Below, piece by piece: positions 1 to 13,445 of a stretch of 64,000 nt of DNA (position 1 is its first letter; each line of letters opens with the position of its first letter). This DNA is from Rhinopithecus roxellana (Eukaryota > Chordata > Mammalia > Primates > Cercopithecidae): positions 39,216,069-39,280,068 of the forward strand of contig NC_044552.1 of NCBI RefSeq assembly GCF_007565055.1, read 5' to 3'. The notes under the pieces are model-generated. The model was not told the DNA's origin, did no database searches, and was given only the letters and a program-made list of their open reading frames with translations. Made by a program: the position numbers and the translations under genes.

Positions 1-845
1 CAAAGCAAAACTATTTTTTCTAGTCACTCACATGTCAGACATTATTAATCAGGTGCTAGCAAATCCAATGGTAATTTAAGCAGAGACTTCCCAATAGGTT
101 ACCTTAATGTACTATTTTTTTCTCCTATACCAATGAACTCTGCAACTTCCACTAAAGATAGATAAAATTCTGCCTCTCCCCCACCCACCCCCAAAAAATC
201 ATAAAACTCCCATAATAAAGAGAACAATGAACTCCAATACTTGCTATTTTCTAAATAATAAAATATTCTAACTGTCTACAGTATGTGAAAATTCTTCATC
301 AAAACTGAGATGTTTAATATTTTAAAACAAATCTTTAAAAGAAGTCTCACATAATGAAATTATATACCTTAATATAATCTCTTGCCATTTCAAAAAGATT
401 ATGAAATTCACTGGATATATATTTGGATTCATGTGTTACAATTCAAAAAATAACAGGGAAATTCTATACCTTATTAAAAGGGAGTTTCCTTACATTTTTA
501 ACCACAGTCAACCACAAGCTTTTGTCCATTCAACAGCACATACACATGAAGCAGACCATACATTCCCACACAACTGTTTTAAGACCCGTATAGCAATTGA
601 GATTAAATACTCTTTTATTATATTGTATACAATATCTTCACTTCATGTAGAATTCTTAGGAATTTCCTCCCCTTTATGCTATTTATTAAGGGCACAGGAC
701 TCAAGATTTGGAACATTGTTGAGTGGAAGTAAGCAACATGTTATCAAACACTTTAGGCTTTGTTGTTACTGCTGAATAGAAAGAAGCCTAACTAAAGCAA
801 AGTTTTTCGTAAAGACTAATAAATAGAAACTGCATCATTTAAAAC

Positions 846-876
846 ATGATATAAAAACAATCATTTTTTATATCAT
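846..876. repeat. AT-rich inverted repeat
   Basis: 12-bp perfect arms (846-857 and 865-876) around a 7-nt loop. The sequence is AT-only apart from two bases, so chance is likely. Confidence 0.5.
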
Positions 877-3800
877 TTACCCTGATATCAAAAACAATGC
901 CCAAATAAGATAAGCTGTAGAATTAAAACAGGCCTTTAAAGGCTAGTTGCTACATAAGTACTTAATACATGCAGAGAAAAAAAAACTGTTATTCATGCAC
1001 TTCCTCTACTCTATATTCTTGTTAATACTCATAAATCCAATATACACCCAAGGAACAAAAATCATACCTAGGATGACTTGAGATCTAAATAAAAGATAAA
1101 TGTTTACCTTGATTAGATGATTTTCATCTTTTAAATCAACTGCCCATAAAACAAGGAAATCTCCGACATACAGACATATGCAATTTTCGATAATGTTTGA
1201 GATGTTTAAAAACTATCATACTGATGTTAGAAAATTTACCAAGTTAACATTATTCCCAGAACTATATTTAAGATATTTTGGTAAACAGTTTAAAGACTCT
1301 TTTATCTCCACTATTCCTACTGCCAATTCTCTTAATTACACATTAGAGTTACATCAGATTAGTGACATTTCTAAAAAGGTATATCTAAATATCCCTAGGT
1401 AAGGCAAATAATTTTTACCACAAAGTCAAATAAGGTAATTTTATTTTACATTTCAGTTGCATTGACTTTTTTTTTTACATCAATTGCGTCTACCAGAATC
1501 ATTATATACCATAAACTATAAACATATATTTATATAACAGACTAAGTTACAACTCAAGAACTTAAATACACATTTGTAGGTTCCCCTAAATTACATGAAC
1601 CACACCATTATTTACATATTCCTTATAGTCATGTGTCTTACACCTACATCTAATTTATGCTTCAGTAAAAGAAAAAAAAAAAGCAAATAAAGGAAAATGC
1701 TAGCCACATCACAATAACAATCATCAATAAGGTTTTAAATACATATATATGCAGTCTTTCTTTAGAAATATCAGAATAATGTGATATTCCACAGAATTTC
1801 ATATGAACACAGATGTATTTTTATACAGAAACAAAATACGTGTCATATATGTTCAACTTAAATTTCTATGTTTGTCTTAACATTTTTATACATGGCATAT
1901 ACACACGAATGAGTGTGAATGCATTCACAACAATGACTACAAAACTTGTAATAATGATTATAAGCCAGGAAAAAAATTGTAAATTATGTAACTAAGGTAC
2001 TATAGTTCCGTCATGAAATATAATCAAAATTTTTTTGCATGTATGTTAACAAATGTCAATCTATAAAACCTGTAACAGGGATTACGAGTCTACTAGGAAT
2101 TTCAAGACTAAAACAATCTTGTAAAATCCAAAATTGTTACTTTCCAGTTATAAACTTAAGTAATAATAATTAAAAACTGTATCAGTTAAACTAAGTATTA
2201 GAGTTTATAAGGGCAAATATGAATGGAATTAATTTGCTAATAGATTCCTACTTATAAATATTATCTCAAAGAACAACTCTGGCTTGAAGCTAAACAGGTA
2301 TATTTTCTCAACAACCATGTAACCTGGGTAAACAACTGAAGCACTGAATTTCTAACTTTTGTATAATAATTGCTAGAATTAACTTTCTTTTTAAATTTCT
2401 GTACTGAACTTGTCAGTTTAAGACTTCAAATTCCCAATATAATCTTTAAGTGAAAAGATATAATTCTACTAAATGATTACAAATTATTTAAAGGAATCTA
2501 AACAATGTGAATTTACTTTGAAGCTTAAAAGAAAGGATCATCACATTGATTTTACTATGTAATAAGGTATTACATTTTACAACATATCAACCTACTGCTG
2601 TATCACTATAACTTGATCCTAAAAAATCGATGCATATCAAAAAGGTACATGGTGCAGATTCTCTTTAATCAATTACAATTTTATTATAAGATACTTTAAT
2701 GCAAATACAGCTCATAAAAACATAATTTTTTAGATAAAAGTAAATTCTCATTTTATTTCATAAACGATCAGATTACAGATATCTGTAATAACTGTATAGG
2801 ATCACAGAAAGGAAACTTCTTTATGCTAACAATCCATATTATATCAATCACTGTGTTTTCCATAAAGCTGATACCTGTGAAAGTACGTAAGCATTTCATA
2901 CTAAGAACCTAACACCCAATTCAAAGATATTAAGATATCATGAAGTAATCTATGAGAAAACTCCCATCAAGACAACAGCATCTTAACATTATGTAGGATA
3001 AATGGCTACAAAAGATAATCTAATAGGATTAATTTTTTGCCTCTCATGAAATCTGTAAAGCATTTTGGTAATTCAGCTTTTGACAAAATGCAGAAAAGCT
3101 CTTATAAGAGTCAATGCAAAAATAAAATATTTAAAAAGATAAAACATATGGAGATACTACTTACAAAGACAATGTGCTACAGTGTATTTCTAAAGAAAGG
3201 TAAATATACAAGTCAATGTACTCCAACTTTTGATCATTAATCCAATCTACTTTCCATAAACTCTTTTTTTCATATTATAAACTCCATTGTCCACACAGAA
3301 TTCTTTATATTCTCCCAGCTTTCAAAACTAAACACATATACATAGTCTTTCTCTCTCTGTAATTTAGAAGGAAAACTTAACATTTTAAAAACTTTTTACC
3401 ACTAGTAACCACTTCATTTTAAAAGTGTTAGCTAGATAAGGAAGATGAGTACTGTCAGGAAAGCTTTATTCTTGATTCTGTAGTAAAGATTTAACAATAT
3501 CCCTCCCTTATAACATGCATAAGCATATTGCAGAGTATTTTTGAACACCAATATGACTAGAGAAAACACATGAAGTGGTCTGTTTTTAACATTATCACTC
3601 ACAAGTACCCAGGAAGAAAATTCAGAGCCATGTGCTGATTATTAGGCTTATTTTTATTTTCATATTCTGGTTCTATAAAGACACAAGACACACTAAAATC
3701 GGAATCTATCAAGATACACTTAAATATTTTTTAAAACATCAAAATACTTGGCTTAAATTGCTAAATTATTTAATTATTAAATGGTTAAACCACTCTAATA

Positions 3801-5992
3801 CATGTAAAAAAAAATTTCACTGAGACGTATTCAAACCATTTTCTTGACTATAAAATTAAATCCTGTGCTCCAACAAATGATGTAACACTGTAATTTTAAT
3901 AAAGTATTTATTACAAAGTAAATATATATTAAATGTACAAAAAGATAGGAAGTGATTTTCTATCATGAAACTTCATTAATAATACACGTAACTCAAGTTT
4001 TCTACCTCTGTTTTAAACTTCCTTCATTCAAATAAATGGTCAATTCATAGAATTTTTTTTGATCCAGAAACATCTTACATGCTGTTTTAAAGGAAACTTT
4101 AATAAAAATGGCCTTACTCATTATTATAAACTGGCTGTTTGAAACTTAATGTGAAAACAGTGTGATCTGAAAACTTACATACTTAAAACTTATGACATGA
4201 ACACAAAACACGCAAGCAAATGTATAAAACTACCTAGCAACAATAATATACTGAGAAGCCAACCTCGAACATAGGAGATATACGTATGCTTTTAAAAATA
4301 AAAGCTCAAATTAAAGCTTGCCTTTTGAACTGCCCATATGAACAGAACAACATGCCAATGACTTAGAGAATTTTCTTCTAAACTGGCAAGACTAAAAAGA
4401 ATCACATCCAATTCCTATTTTGCAATTATAATGTGCGATACTTTCTTTAACCATAAGACTGTCATTTATTCTAAATTTGCTGGAAAAGCTTGCATTGCAT
4501 TTTTCCTGTACGTACCTCTTCCTTATCAATTATGGTGTATCTCCAGCATTCGAAGAAAAAAAGCTCCAAAACTTTAACTACATTTAAAATATATAATTAA
4601 ACCAATATATACAAGGGCTACTCTAAAAATACTCATTTCTAGAAGGCCAGAAAATCTTATTTTTTTAAGCTGATGCATCTACACATAGAAAGCAACTTTT
4701 AGTAAGTTCTTTTGCTACGCCATAATGATCTGCTCCAGAAACTCAAGGGTACCTAAAACAACGGACTACCTGTTCTAGCCATGCTTAGGAATGTGTCCAA
4801 ATCATTTTTATTGATTTAACCTTTATAGGAATGCTACATATCCTCAGAGCAAAACATTTTGAATGTATTTATAATATGATACACTTCTAGAAGCCATGAA
4901 AAAGAAAGCTAAAAACAAATCTAAGACGCCCCTCCACCGTTGGTTGTTATATGTTTATTTTTGTTTATTCGAAACAAACATTAAATAAATATTAAATAAT
5001 TCTATTTGCGAAAACTCACTTTGGTACTACTGTAAGTAGAAATAAAAATTTATTTTTTTAGAAAAAAACGTGTATTTAAGTAAATTCTAACTTTAAGAAA
5101 CAAAACTCCTGACTTGACAATGATGTTACACCTATAAATTTTAACGGATTCTAAATGCTTCTTTCATACTCTAATTACACATTAATCATGGAACCTCTAT
5201 ACAAATCAAACTGAAACTTATAGAAGTTAGTCTTTATTGAATAAACTTAAGTTGTACTCTAGTTTTCATCCTCAGAGTTTACAGATAAAGTTCTGTGTAG
5301 CCTATCTTTCTAGCTTTCTGTAAGTGGTACTTTACAAATGGTTTCAACAGCTAATGCCTGTATTAGGTATGTTTGCCAAATAATTCACAATATTATGCTT
5401 CCTCACATTACGGTTCATCAATTGCTAACTTAAACATCACCTCTAAAGAAGTTATACTTTCACTGCAGATTGTTCTCTAAAAAAAGGCCAACAACTTTTG
5501 AGCATTTCCAGATGTAGCTCTCATAAAAAAAAAAAATTATAGGCAAATTATCAAGAAATTCTAAAATTAGTAATAAAAATATAATAAAACTGGTATCATT
5601 TCTGATTACTTCAGTGATCACATATAAGTATATAAAAAGCTGATGGCACTATATTTTGAATTAAGAAACTTGTGACAGCTACAAGATCACTGATTTCAGG
5701 TAGCTGCCAGTAGGTAAAACCACCAAGTGTATTTCAGTGTCAGACAAGATTCTGCTGAACTGGAATTTAGGAAGCTCTGACGGTTACTGACCATGTGATA
5801 AAAATAACAATGCTATCTTTCTCAAATAGTTAATTTATTTTCATACTGCACAATATAAATTTGGGTTCAGCTATACTATTTCGTTGTCATTTTTTTTTAT
5901 AAAACATCCAAGTATGCACGAGATTATGCTAAATTAAAATAAAAATAATTTATATGCAGCCTATTTCTCTGGATGAGACAAGGGAGGCATCC

Positions 5993-6066
5993 AGGGCACA
6001 AAATTTAAGGAGGTACTCACTCTTGCACAGTCCTCAAAGAGACAGCCTCCTTAAATTTTGTGCCCT
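5993..6066. repeat. Hairpin with 21-bp perfect arms
   Basis: Bases 5,993-6,013 and 6,046-6,066 are exact reverse complements around a 32-nt loop. Pairing may continue imperfectly outward to about 5,975 and 6,085. Arms this long are far beyond chance. The likely explanation is a small foldback transposon relic; a structured RNA is the alternative. Confidence 0.85.
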
Positions 6067-6277
6067 AGGCACTTTGCTTGCCTTATGCAAATTCTAGTCC
6101 TGAGCTGGAGACACGTAAGTATAAACTATTTATACTCGTGAGTATAAAACGACATGTACCAAGCAGGGTGACATAAAACATAGAAAAAGCTAATATAAGA
6201 AGAAAAATTAAAAATAGAATATTTACATTAAAGAAGACATATTTGCCATAAATATCTTGCAAAGTAAGATAGTTATG

Positions 6278-6335
6278 GCCTTATTGCTTGACTATAAGGC
6301 TAAATAATCTTATTAGTTGACTATAAGGTTTTAAA
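6278..6335. repeat. Diverged tandem duplication, about 28-bp unit
   Basis: Two adjacent copies share CTTATT followed by TTGACTATAAGG. Confidence 0.7.
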
Positions 6336-6716
6336 AAAAAAAGGATTGAAAGAGTATTCCATTAAAGAATTCACTAGCCTATACAAGACTTCTTATATTA
6401 CAGCGGTATCCAAATCTGGCTGATTCACAGAATTGCCTGGGGAGTAGTAAGTCTTGGGGAAGAACAGCTTCTGGAGAGAAAGCCTTCGGAACTTTTTTAA
6501 AACAAAACTCCCTAGGTAAATTAGCCAAGATTGTGAGCCAATAGATAACCAACTTTTAATACTCCTAGAAATAAGCTAAAGACAAAATGCATATCCAAAA
6601 TACATTAATTCCAAATTGTGTCCCCACTAAACATTTATAAAGCTTGTTTACAAGAAAAAATTAGTTCCTTTCTTTCCTTCTTTTCTCCTAATAGAGATGT
6701 TAGTCAATGGTTATAT

Positions 6717-6786
6717 GTTTAACAAGTAATATTAATAAGGAAAATAAAGTTGTGTTTAACGAGCTATATTAATAAGGAAAATAAAG
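6717..6786. repeat. Tandem duplication, 37-bp period
   Basis: Copy 1 (6,717-6,753) and copy 2 (from 6,754) share GTTTAAC, a variable few bases, then ATATTAATAAGGAAAATAAAG with few changes. Confidence 0.85.
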
Positions 6787-7049
6787 AAGTACAGAGGATT
6801 CCATAAGATGATTACAGCCAAAAAGATTAATATTCTTATTTTTCTATTAGGTTAAAATACCTATTCTAAGTACATAATTAATCTATTTCAAAACTTTATT
6901 TTAAATGTTATTTGTTTTAAATTATTTAAAATTTATTAAAGTTCTAATTTAGACTTATATTAACATATTTTGAAAACTCAATGTACCTAACGTAGTCTAT
7001 AATTTTTATAGAGTAAACCTTAATTGAAACTGTATTGTTAGTTTTCGTT

Positions 7050-7260
7050 GTTGAGCATTTACTGTACCAGGTACCATGCTAAACCATTTAAAACATTATT
7101 TCCTTTAATTCTTACAACTCCCTTATAAGAGACATGTATCATAATTATTTACAGATGAGGAAGCTGAGAATGAGGTAAAGGAACTTGCTTAAGGTTACAA
7201 AGTTGAAGAGGTGGGATTCCAACCCAAGCCTTTTAACTCTTAATTACCACTTTACAGTGT
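7050..7260 (+). mobile_element. MIR SINE
   Basis: Runs from a 'ctgtaccaggtaccatgcta' type core through 'acagatgaggaagctgag' and 'aacttgcttaaggttacaaag' to 'ggattccaacccaagcc', the usual MIR order. Old and diverged. Confidence 0.8.
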
Positions 7261-7511
7261 TATATATGACCTAAATGAAGTTACTTCCTGGTCCTCAATT
7301 TCATCTGTAAAGGTGTTAGTTCTCAGAAACATAATTATTCTAAAGTTATTCAGCTGATAAAATATAAACAGGAAGACAATCTTGGAGTCTTCAAACTACC
7401 CTGCCACATATCTTTAAGAAATACTAATCCGACAGAACCAAAGAGATTAAGAAAAAATAAAAGTATATCAGGGAATACGATTAAGGTGAGGTTTGTTTAG
7501 TCCCCTTCTTC

Positions 7512-7796
7512 CCCCAAGACAAGCTCTCACTCTGTCACCCAGGCTAGAGTACACTGACATGATCACAGCTCACTACAACTTTGACCTCGTGAGTTCAAGG
7601 GATCTTCCCGACTCAGCGTCCCGGGAACTTGGACTACAGGCACGCACCACCACGCCCAGATAATTTTGTAATTTTTTGTAGAGACAAGTTCTTGCCTTGT
7701 TGCCCAGGCAGGTCTTGAACTACTGGGCTCAGTCAATCTTCCCACCTCGGTCTCACAAAGTGCTGAGATTACAAGCATAAGTCACTGCACCTGGCC
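7512..7796 (-). mobile_element. AluJ-class SINE, poly-A side eroded
   Basis: Inverted Alu with many changes, ending 'agtcactgcacctggcc'. The T-run is replaced by a C/T-rich stub. A minus-strand open frame here is Alu-derived. Confidence 0.85.
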
Positions 7797-9444
7797 TTTA
7801 GGTTGAGTCTGATCAGAAAACAAAAGTTTCAAGGAACTAGATAATTCTTAATCATTATAATTAACAGTCTTAATCAATGTCCACAATACACATATATACT
7901 TTATGCGATATAAAAATATAATTTAGGAGTAAAAAATTAAACACTTAAACACCAAGAATCTATAATCCTCCTTATTTATAAAATTAAAATAATCATGTAT
8001 CATAAATACAATTATAAATAGGCTTTGGTGTCAGCTGGAATCAAATCCTACTTCCTATATTTATCTGTAGCATTCCTTATACTGTGGTCTCATGGCCCCA
8101 TCTACAAAGCCCCATACCCCCACACATACGCTAAGTGACCCAGGTAACCTTAATTTCTAAGCTTTAACTTCTAATTATAATTTCTTAAATTCTAATTCAT
8201 TTGATATTCACTAGTAACTGTACTTTTTCCTGTGCCTACCAAAAAGGTACTACACAAGATTACAAGAAATAAACCCTTGACATGTACTATTCACCCCAAT
8301 TTTATCCCAATTTTAACCACAATTATCCACATTATTACTCAAAACAAAAAGTTCTCAGAGAATCCACAAAAGTGCTCTGCTTTTTTCTCTGGCAGAGGGT
8401 AGGAATAAAGCTATGAATTATATTTTTCAGTCTATATGATTTTGAAAAAAAATGCTCTGATTAGAAACCACAGGTTATGACACGATACATGAGATACTTT
8501 TGCAAAGATAAAGCACTAAAGAAAAGAGAAAAGCGGGTATCTATAAATGTCAACAGACTTCTCCAATCATTCTGCACCTATATTTAACTTGGTATGTAAT
8601 ACTTTAATGAGCAAACTAACAACTTTTAAAAGCTAAATGAGGTAGGATCACACTAATATTAAATAAATACATATGCAAGTATAAAGTCATAACTACATTT
8701 TAAAAGGAAAACACAAATTTTCATATTAGTTTTCATTAGAAACACCCACTGAAAAAGGTTAAAAGTGAGTTTGTCTCAGCAACTTTATAAAGAATACAAT
8801 GGCATAGGACTCCAGGTAACAACAAGAAAGGAATGAAATGGCAAAATGTGGTATACACATGAAAATAACTACCGAATAACAGACAGTTAAAAGTCCTCAG
8901 TAGTAGCAATATTATTACAAGTTCTCAGATTCTGGTATCCTATCTGGCAATGAAGGCAAGAAGTTAGAAAAAGATGTGGTTACAAATTAAAAATGATACA
9001 ATAAGATAATTCATCACTTTTAGTTTAAAACCTACAATTATTCACACTTATTTCATCAGAAACCACTAAAAAGATGTATGAAGATAGACAAAAGGTTCTG
9101 TGTACAGCCAGAACAGTCAACCAAAACAGCAGAGAATAAATTCACCAATAACATGGTGATTTAGTAGTCAGTAACTTACCATTAAAAAAAAATTGAGACT
9201 AGACTGAAAAATATGGGCAAGTTGAAGAGATATTACAAAGAAACTAGCAGAAGAATTTGGCAGCAGCTATGGAAGAGGCAAAGAATAAGAAAAATGAGAC
9301 TGCCACTTAGGACAGAATGGTTGATGGTGCCAATGACCATGAGAAAAATAGGAAAGGGTTTTTATTATAAATAGAATGAGTTCTATCTTTGTCACTATAC
9401 AAGTTGTGCCTAGTGAAAAAAATAGAATACTAAGTTATATATAA
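7797..9444. other. Unassigned intron sequence
   Basis: No exon or clear repeat recognised. The part from about 9,110 to 9,370 faintly resembles the minus-strand L2 body, but not well enough to call. Confidence 0.5.
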
Positions 9445-9454
9445 CACAATCTCA

Positions 9455-9750
9455 TTTTTTTTTTTTTTTTTGGAGACAGTGTCTTGCACTGTCACCAGGC
9501 TGGAGTGCAGCAGCGCGATCTCAGCTCACTGCAACCTCCGCCTCCTGGGTTCAAGCGATTCTCCTGCCTCAGCCTCCCGAGTAGCTAGGACTACAGGTGC
9601 GCACCACCACGCCCAGCTAATTTTGTATTTTTAGTAGAGATGGAGTTTCACCATGTTGGCTAGGATGGTCTCGATCTTTTGACCTCATGATCCGCCCACC
9701 TTGGCCTCCCAAAATGCTGGGATTACAGGCATAAACCACCACGCCCAGCC
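9455..9750 (-). mobile_element. Full-length AluS-class SINE
   Basis: 18-T tail to 'accacgcccagcc'. Flanked by the target-site duplication CACAATCTCA at 9,445-9,454 and 9,752-9,761. Confidence 0.95.
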
Positions 9751-10164
9751 CCACAATCTCAATTTTTAAAAATAATGTGAGACTGCATCTGTATCAGAGG
9801 AACTCAAAACAGTCATAAGGTTCAGACAGTAGTAGGATTTTGGCAGCTTTTTTTTAAATTTGCCAATATTTTTCTATTAAAAACCATGAATACATAAAAT
9901 TTCAAAAATTTAGTTAACAGTCTGTGTTAATGTTTGAAAAGCTTAATTCTTCCTGAACCCATACCAAAAATAATACATATGAAGAACAATGTTTTTTATT
10001 TTTCATGCTCAAGTTGTAAGAAACAGAACAAAGTCCTCCAATCACAAGATATTTGTAAATCGAAAAAGTATTCTCACGAAAACCAGAGAATGTCATGGAA
10101 ACACAAGGACAGCAGGGGTTTTGATGTTAAGTTTAAATTTCAGTTACAGCGCCTAGAATACAAC

Positions 10165-10310
10165 TGAGCAAGCAACATTTGAGCTCCCTGTGTCTCAATT
10201 TCGTCATCTGTAAAAGTATTACCACCTACCTTGAAAGTTTCAGTCAAATAAAATGTAAACTGTCTACACTGATCTGACAAAAGCATTATAATTATTAAGT
10301 ACAATCAACT
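10165..10310 (+). mobile_element. MIR fragment
   Basis: Contains 'tgtctcaatttcgtcatctg' followed by 'taaaagtattaccacctacc', the MIR 3' half. Confidence 0.65.
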
Positions 10311-10354
10311 TTCCAAACCTTAAATCATCTTAAGTCTAAACTCAACTACTCATA

Positions 10355-10416
10355 GGGTGGCTCACAAACCAGCAGAATCAGCATGACCTGAAAGCTTGTT
10401 AAAAATGCAGAATCTC
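10355..10416 (+). mobile_element. MER5A fragment (hAT-Charlie)
   Basis: Contains 'cagaatcagcatgacctg' then 'cttgttaaaaatgcagaatct', the MER5A order. Cut at its right edge by the following Alu piece. Confidence 0.6.
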
Positions 10417-10537
10417 GGCTGGGCGTGGTGGCTCACATCTGTAATCCCAGGACTTTGGGAGGCAGAGGCAGGTGGATCACAAGGTCAGTAGATCAAGACC
10501 ATCCTGGCCAACATGGTGAAACCCCTTCTCTACTAAA
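10417..10537 (+). mobile_element. Alu left-monomer fragment without 3' half
   Basis: Starts at the normal Alu 5' end (ggctgggcgtggtggctcac) and stops after 'ctctactaaa'. The right monomer and poly-A tail are missing. Confidence 0.85.
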
Positions 10538-12819
10538 GGTCCCTGAGGTTGTCCACTTGATCTGTTTCAGGGTTCTGACACAGAGTGAAGAGCACCTGGT
10601 AGTCTACTCTTGATTCTTACTTGTGAAGGACTCAAGAGACTAACAGAGATCATCTAATCTATAATAATTGCTTCTCCAAAAGGCAACTTTTCAAACCTGA
10701 ATAGAATTTTCATATTCATACACCCCTCAGTTTATCCACAATGACTGATTAAGACAGAAGGTCCTATGTGCTTAACTCTCTCTTGTAAAAAATGTCTTCA
10801 ATAATTTGAGACATTCTGCAAATTATTAAGTTGCATAATGGTACAAACTAGCTACTAGTCTGTATTTCTTCATGTTCTCAATGATGTCTCACCACAACCT
10901 TGTGAAAAGCCTTGATGAAGTTTAAAATTGGTGTCTCCATCCCATGTTCCTGAGACAGCTATCTAGTAGCTCTGATGTAATACAGAAGTTTGTGAGGCAT
11001 GACTACTGCTGAGGAAAACCATTTGGCTCCAACTACTCACCTTCTAGGTGCTTAAAATCATACTTTTAATAACCCATATTAGAATCTTAGCCATCAAAGA
11101 CCTCCACCTGACAGGTCTACAGGCTTTCATTTTATAACCAATTGCCCTTGATACTCTATACTAGTTGTTTACTGGTAAAATATTTTACAATCACAGGTTC
11201 CTATTCTTGTCTTTTTTCCCCTCCATGACTACTAATTGAATAAAACAGAAAATATGAGAGACAATTGTATATATGAAAAATTCAAATTCCTTTTATTCAA
11301 AGAGATAAAAGTTGATATGAAGTAGATATGACAAAGAGAAAGAACATCCACTAAATACTTAGTAGTATACAAAGAGTTAGACCATGACAAAGTTCCGAGA
11401 AGTTTAGCTCCACTGAAGGGGTTTCTTAGACTACTTGAAACAGAATTTTCAATCTTATTTCTTATACAGTTGGGAACTCCTTCATTTATACTTGGCCTAA
11501 ACTTCCCCTTGTCTATATATTTATTTTTGCTCTCCACCCTTAAAACTGACTTGCCTTTAGCTATAACTAATGTACTTTGTTGCCCATTCATGCAGTGCTT
11601 TATTGTTTTCATTCTCTGATCGTTTTTTTTTCCATTCATGTCCAAATGAGCACTGCCTTAGATTCTAAATATCCAGCGGAGAACCCATATATGTACATTT
11701 TCCTTTGAATGTGTAGAATGGTAACATAATCAATTAAGCACTTAACTGCTTTACGATATGCACAAAAACTATTAAGAGGCCACAAAAAAGCTATGCCTAC
11801 CACAAATTTAAAACCCATTAAAAATCAGGAATGTCAAAAGCATGTTGGCTTTTTGGGTAAAGTGTATAAACTAGCTCTTCATGCTTGGCTAGGAAAGCTT
11901 AGAGAAAAAAATGCTAAATATGAAAGATGAGTCTGCCTTTAAGACAAAAAAGAAATATACTTGGTGGACCTATAAAGGAAGGTCACTTCAGATATCAAAA
12001 ATGCAATAAACCAAGATTCAGAGCTATGACAAGGGAGACAATAAAACTAATGGTACAGAATTTTTAAATCCCTTTAAGGGGTTCTTTATAAGCAGGACAG
12101 CTGAGTAGTTGCCATGTACTACGCTCTTAAGCCAGGCTTCATTCTGGTGAGTTTAGAAATCTGTTTCACCTAGCTGAATCAGAATTTAGCAAACTGATTT
12201 ATGCAACAAAAAGGCTGTATATTAAAATGTTCCTCATGGGATGAAACAGAGGAAAAACTACCCACCCATCTGCCCTGCCTCACATGGATGTTTTGAGATT
12301 TAAATGAGATACTAATACAAGATGCCGGGATACTTATAAAAATCTTTGACACTTTATAAAAATATCAAAGATAAGTTATTACCATTCAGTATTATAAAAA
12401 AAATCCAACTTTTGTTCACCTGATTGTTAAAGACTGTAAAATGTCATGCTCAAATGACGTGTTTTCCTATTTGCTATGAAGTTGACAGTAAAACTTTTGG
12501 CCCATCTCAGCAACCAGAGGGACTTTATTATATGCATCCCTGCAGACTTTTACCTCCTAGATTAATTTTGTATCTCTACTCCTTTCAGGCTTCATCCCAA
12601 TTTCCAGTTTTTAATCCTTTAGTATTATAAATAATTATGATAGACTCCTCAAATCTTTTCAAAATCAACCAGGATACAAATGATAAACCAATGCTCAAAC
12701 CTGCAGCTTAATGGCACGATCAGCTTGCTAGTCCTCTAAGATAGAAACCACGGAATCATTTTTGGTAACTAATTCTCTAATCTCATAAATCCCCAAGACC
12801 TAACGATCTAACCTACGCA
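10538..12819. other. Unassigned intron sequence
   Basis: No recognisable repeat or exon. A minus-strand open frame of 137 codons (11,232-11,645) has no family features and is treated as chance. Confidence 0.5.
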
Positions 12820-13445
12820 GTATCACTTACACTAGATTGCTATTCTTCATTCCCATTCCCTCTTACATGGACTACTACAACAGGTCTTTCCACAGCCAAC
12901 TCATTTCACGTGCTGCATTATCAATTCTTCTTAATGAGTATCAATGCACACTATACCTTTATCTTTTCAAACATTTTTCAAAGGTTTCCGATTGTCTTTG
13001 AAAAAGACTTAACCCCTCAGTCTGCCAAAGCTTGCCACATTTTGATACTAATCATGTTTTATCTGTATTTTCTATGACCCAGTTTCTCCGTAGACACAGT
13101 AAGCTATTTGCCCCAGATGCCTCATCCCTGCCTCTGTGTCTTTGATCATGCTGTCTCCTGTACTTGCAATATTCCCTACCTATCCTCACTGTCACCCTAC
13201 CTACAAATCTCTACAGGGCTAAATATTGCCTATTCTTGAAGACAAAACTCAAATTACACTATTTTCACTAGCTTTCATCCTCCAAATTGAAAATTCTCTG
13301 ATCCACCTCCATATTCCTACAGTGGTACATCTGTAACTCTTTTCACATACTCATCTGCATCTACCACCTGTCATTCTCTCAGTTTCTATGTGTGTAAGAT
13401 TCTCACTCTACTTATACATATATGTAAACACATATAATTCTACTA
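12820..13445 (+). mobile_element. L2 LINE 3' portion
   Basis: Successive phrases match the L2 body: a 'gactactacaacaggtc' segment, 'cctctgtgtctttgatcatgctgt', then the 'ctacaaatctctacagggctaa' region and the 3' portion. Strongly diverged. A short L2/MIR-type end (13,715-13,770) follows before the next Alu. Confidence 0.75.

Larger units (their letters stand above)
1..7049. other. Repeat-poor AT-rich intron block
   Basis: Seven kb of AT-rich sequence in which I recognise no Alu, L1, L2, MIR, LTR or DNA transposon, unlike the rest of the window. Open frames reach at most 124 codons with no sign of a protein family. It holds a short AT hairpin (846-876), the hairpin at about 5,975-6,085 and two small tandem duplications near 6,278 and 6,717. 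If the human gene order holds, RUNX2 P1 lies a few kb to the left. Confidence 0.7.

Noticed and set aside
401..775. 124-codon plus-strand frame in the repeat-free block
   Set aside because: No recognisable domain and codon use like the surrounding non-coding DNA. RUNX2 exon 1 was considered and its peptide is not present.
11232..11645. 137-codon minus-strand frame
   Set aside because: No family features, no splice or promoter context, and AT-driven composition; most likely chance.
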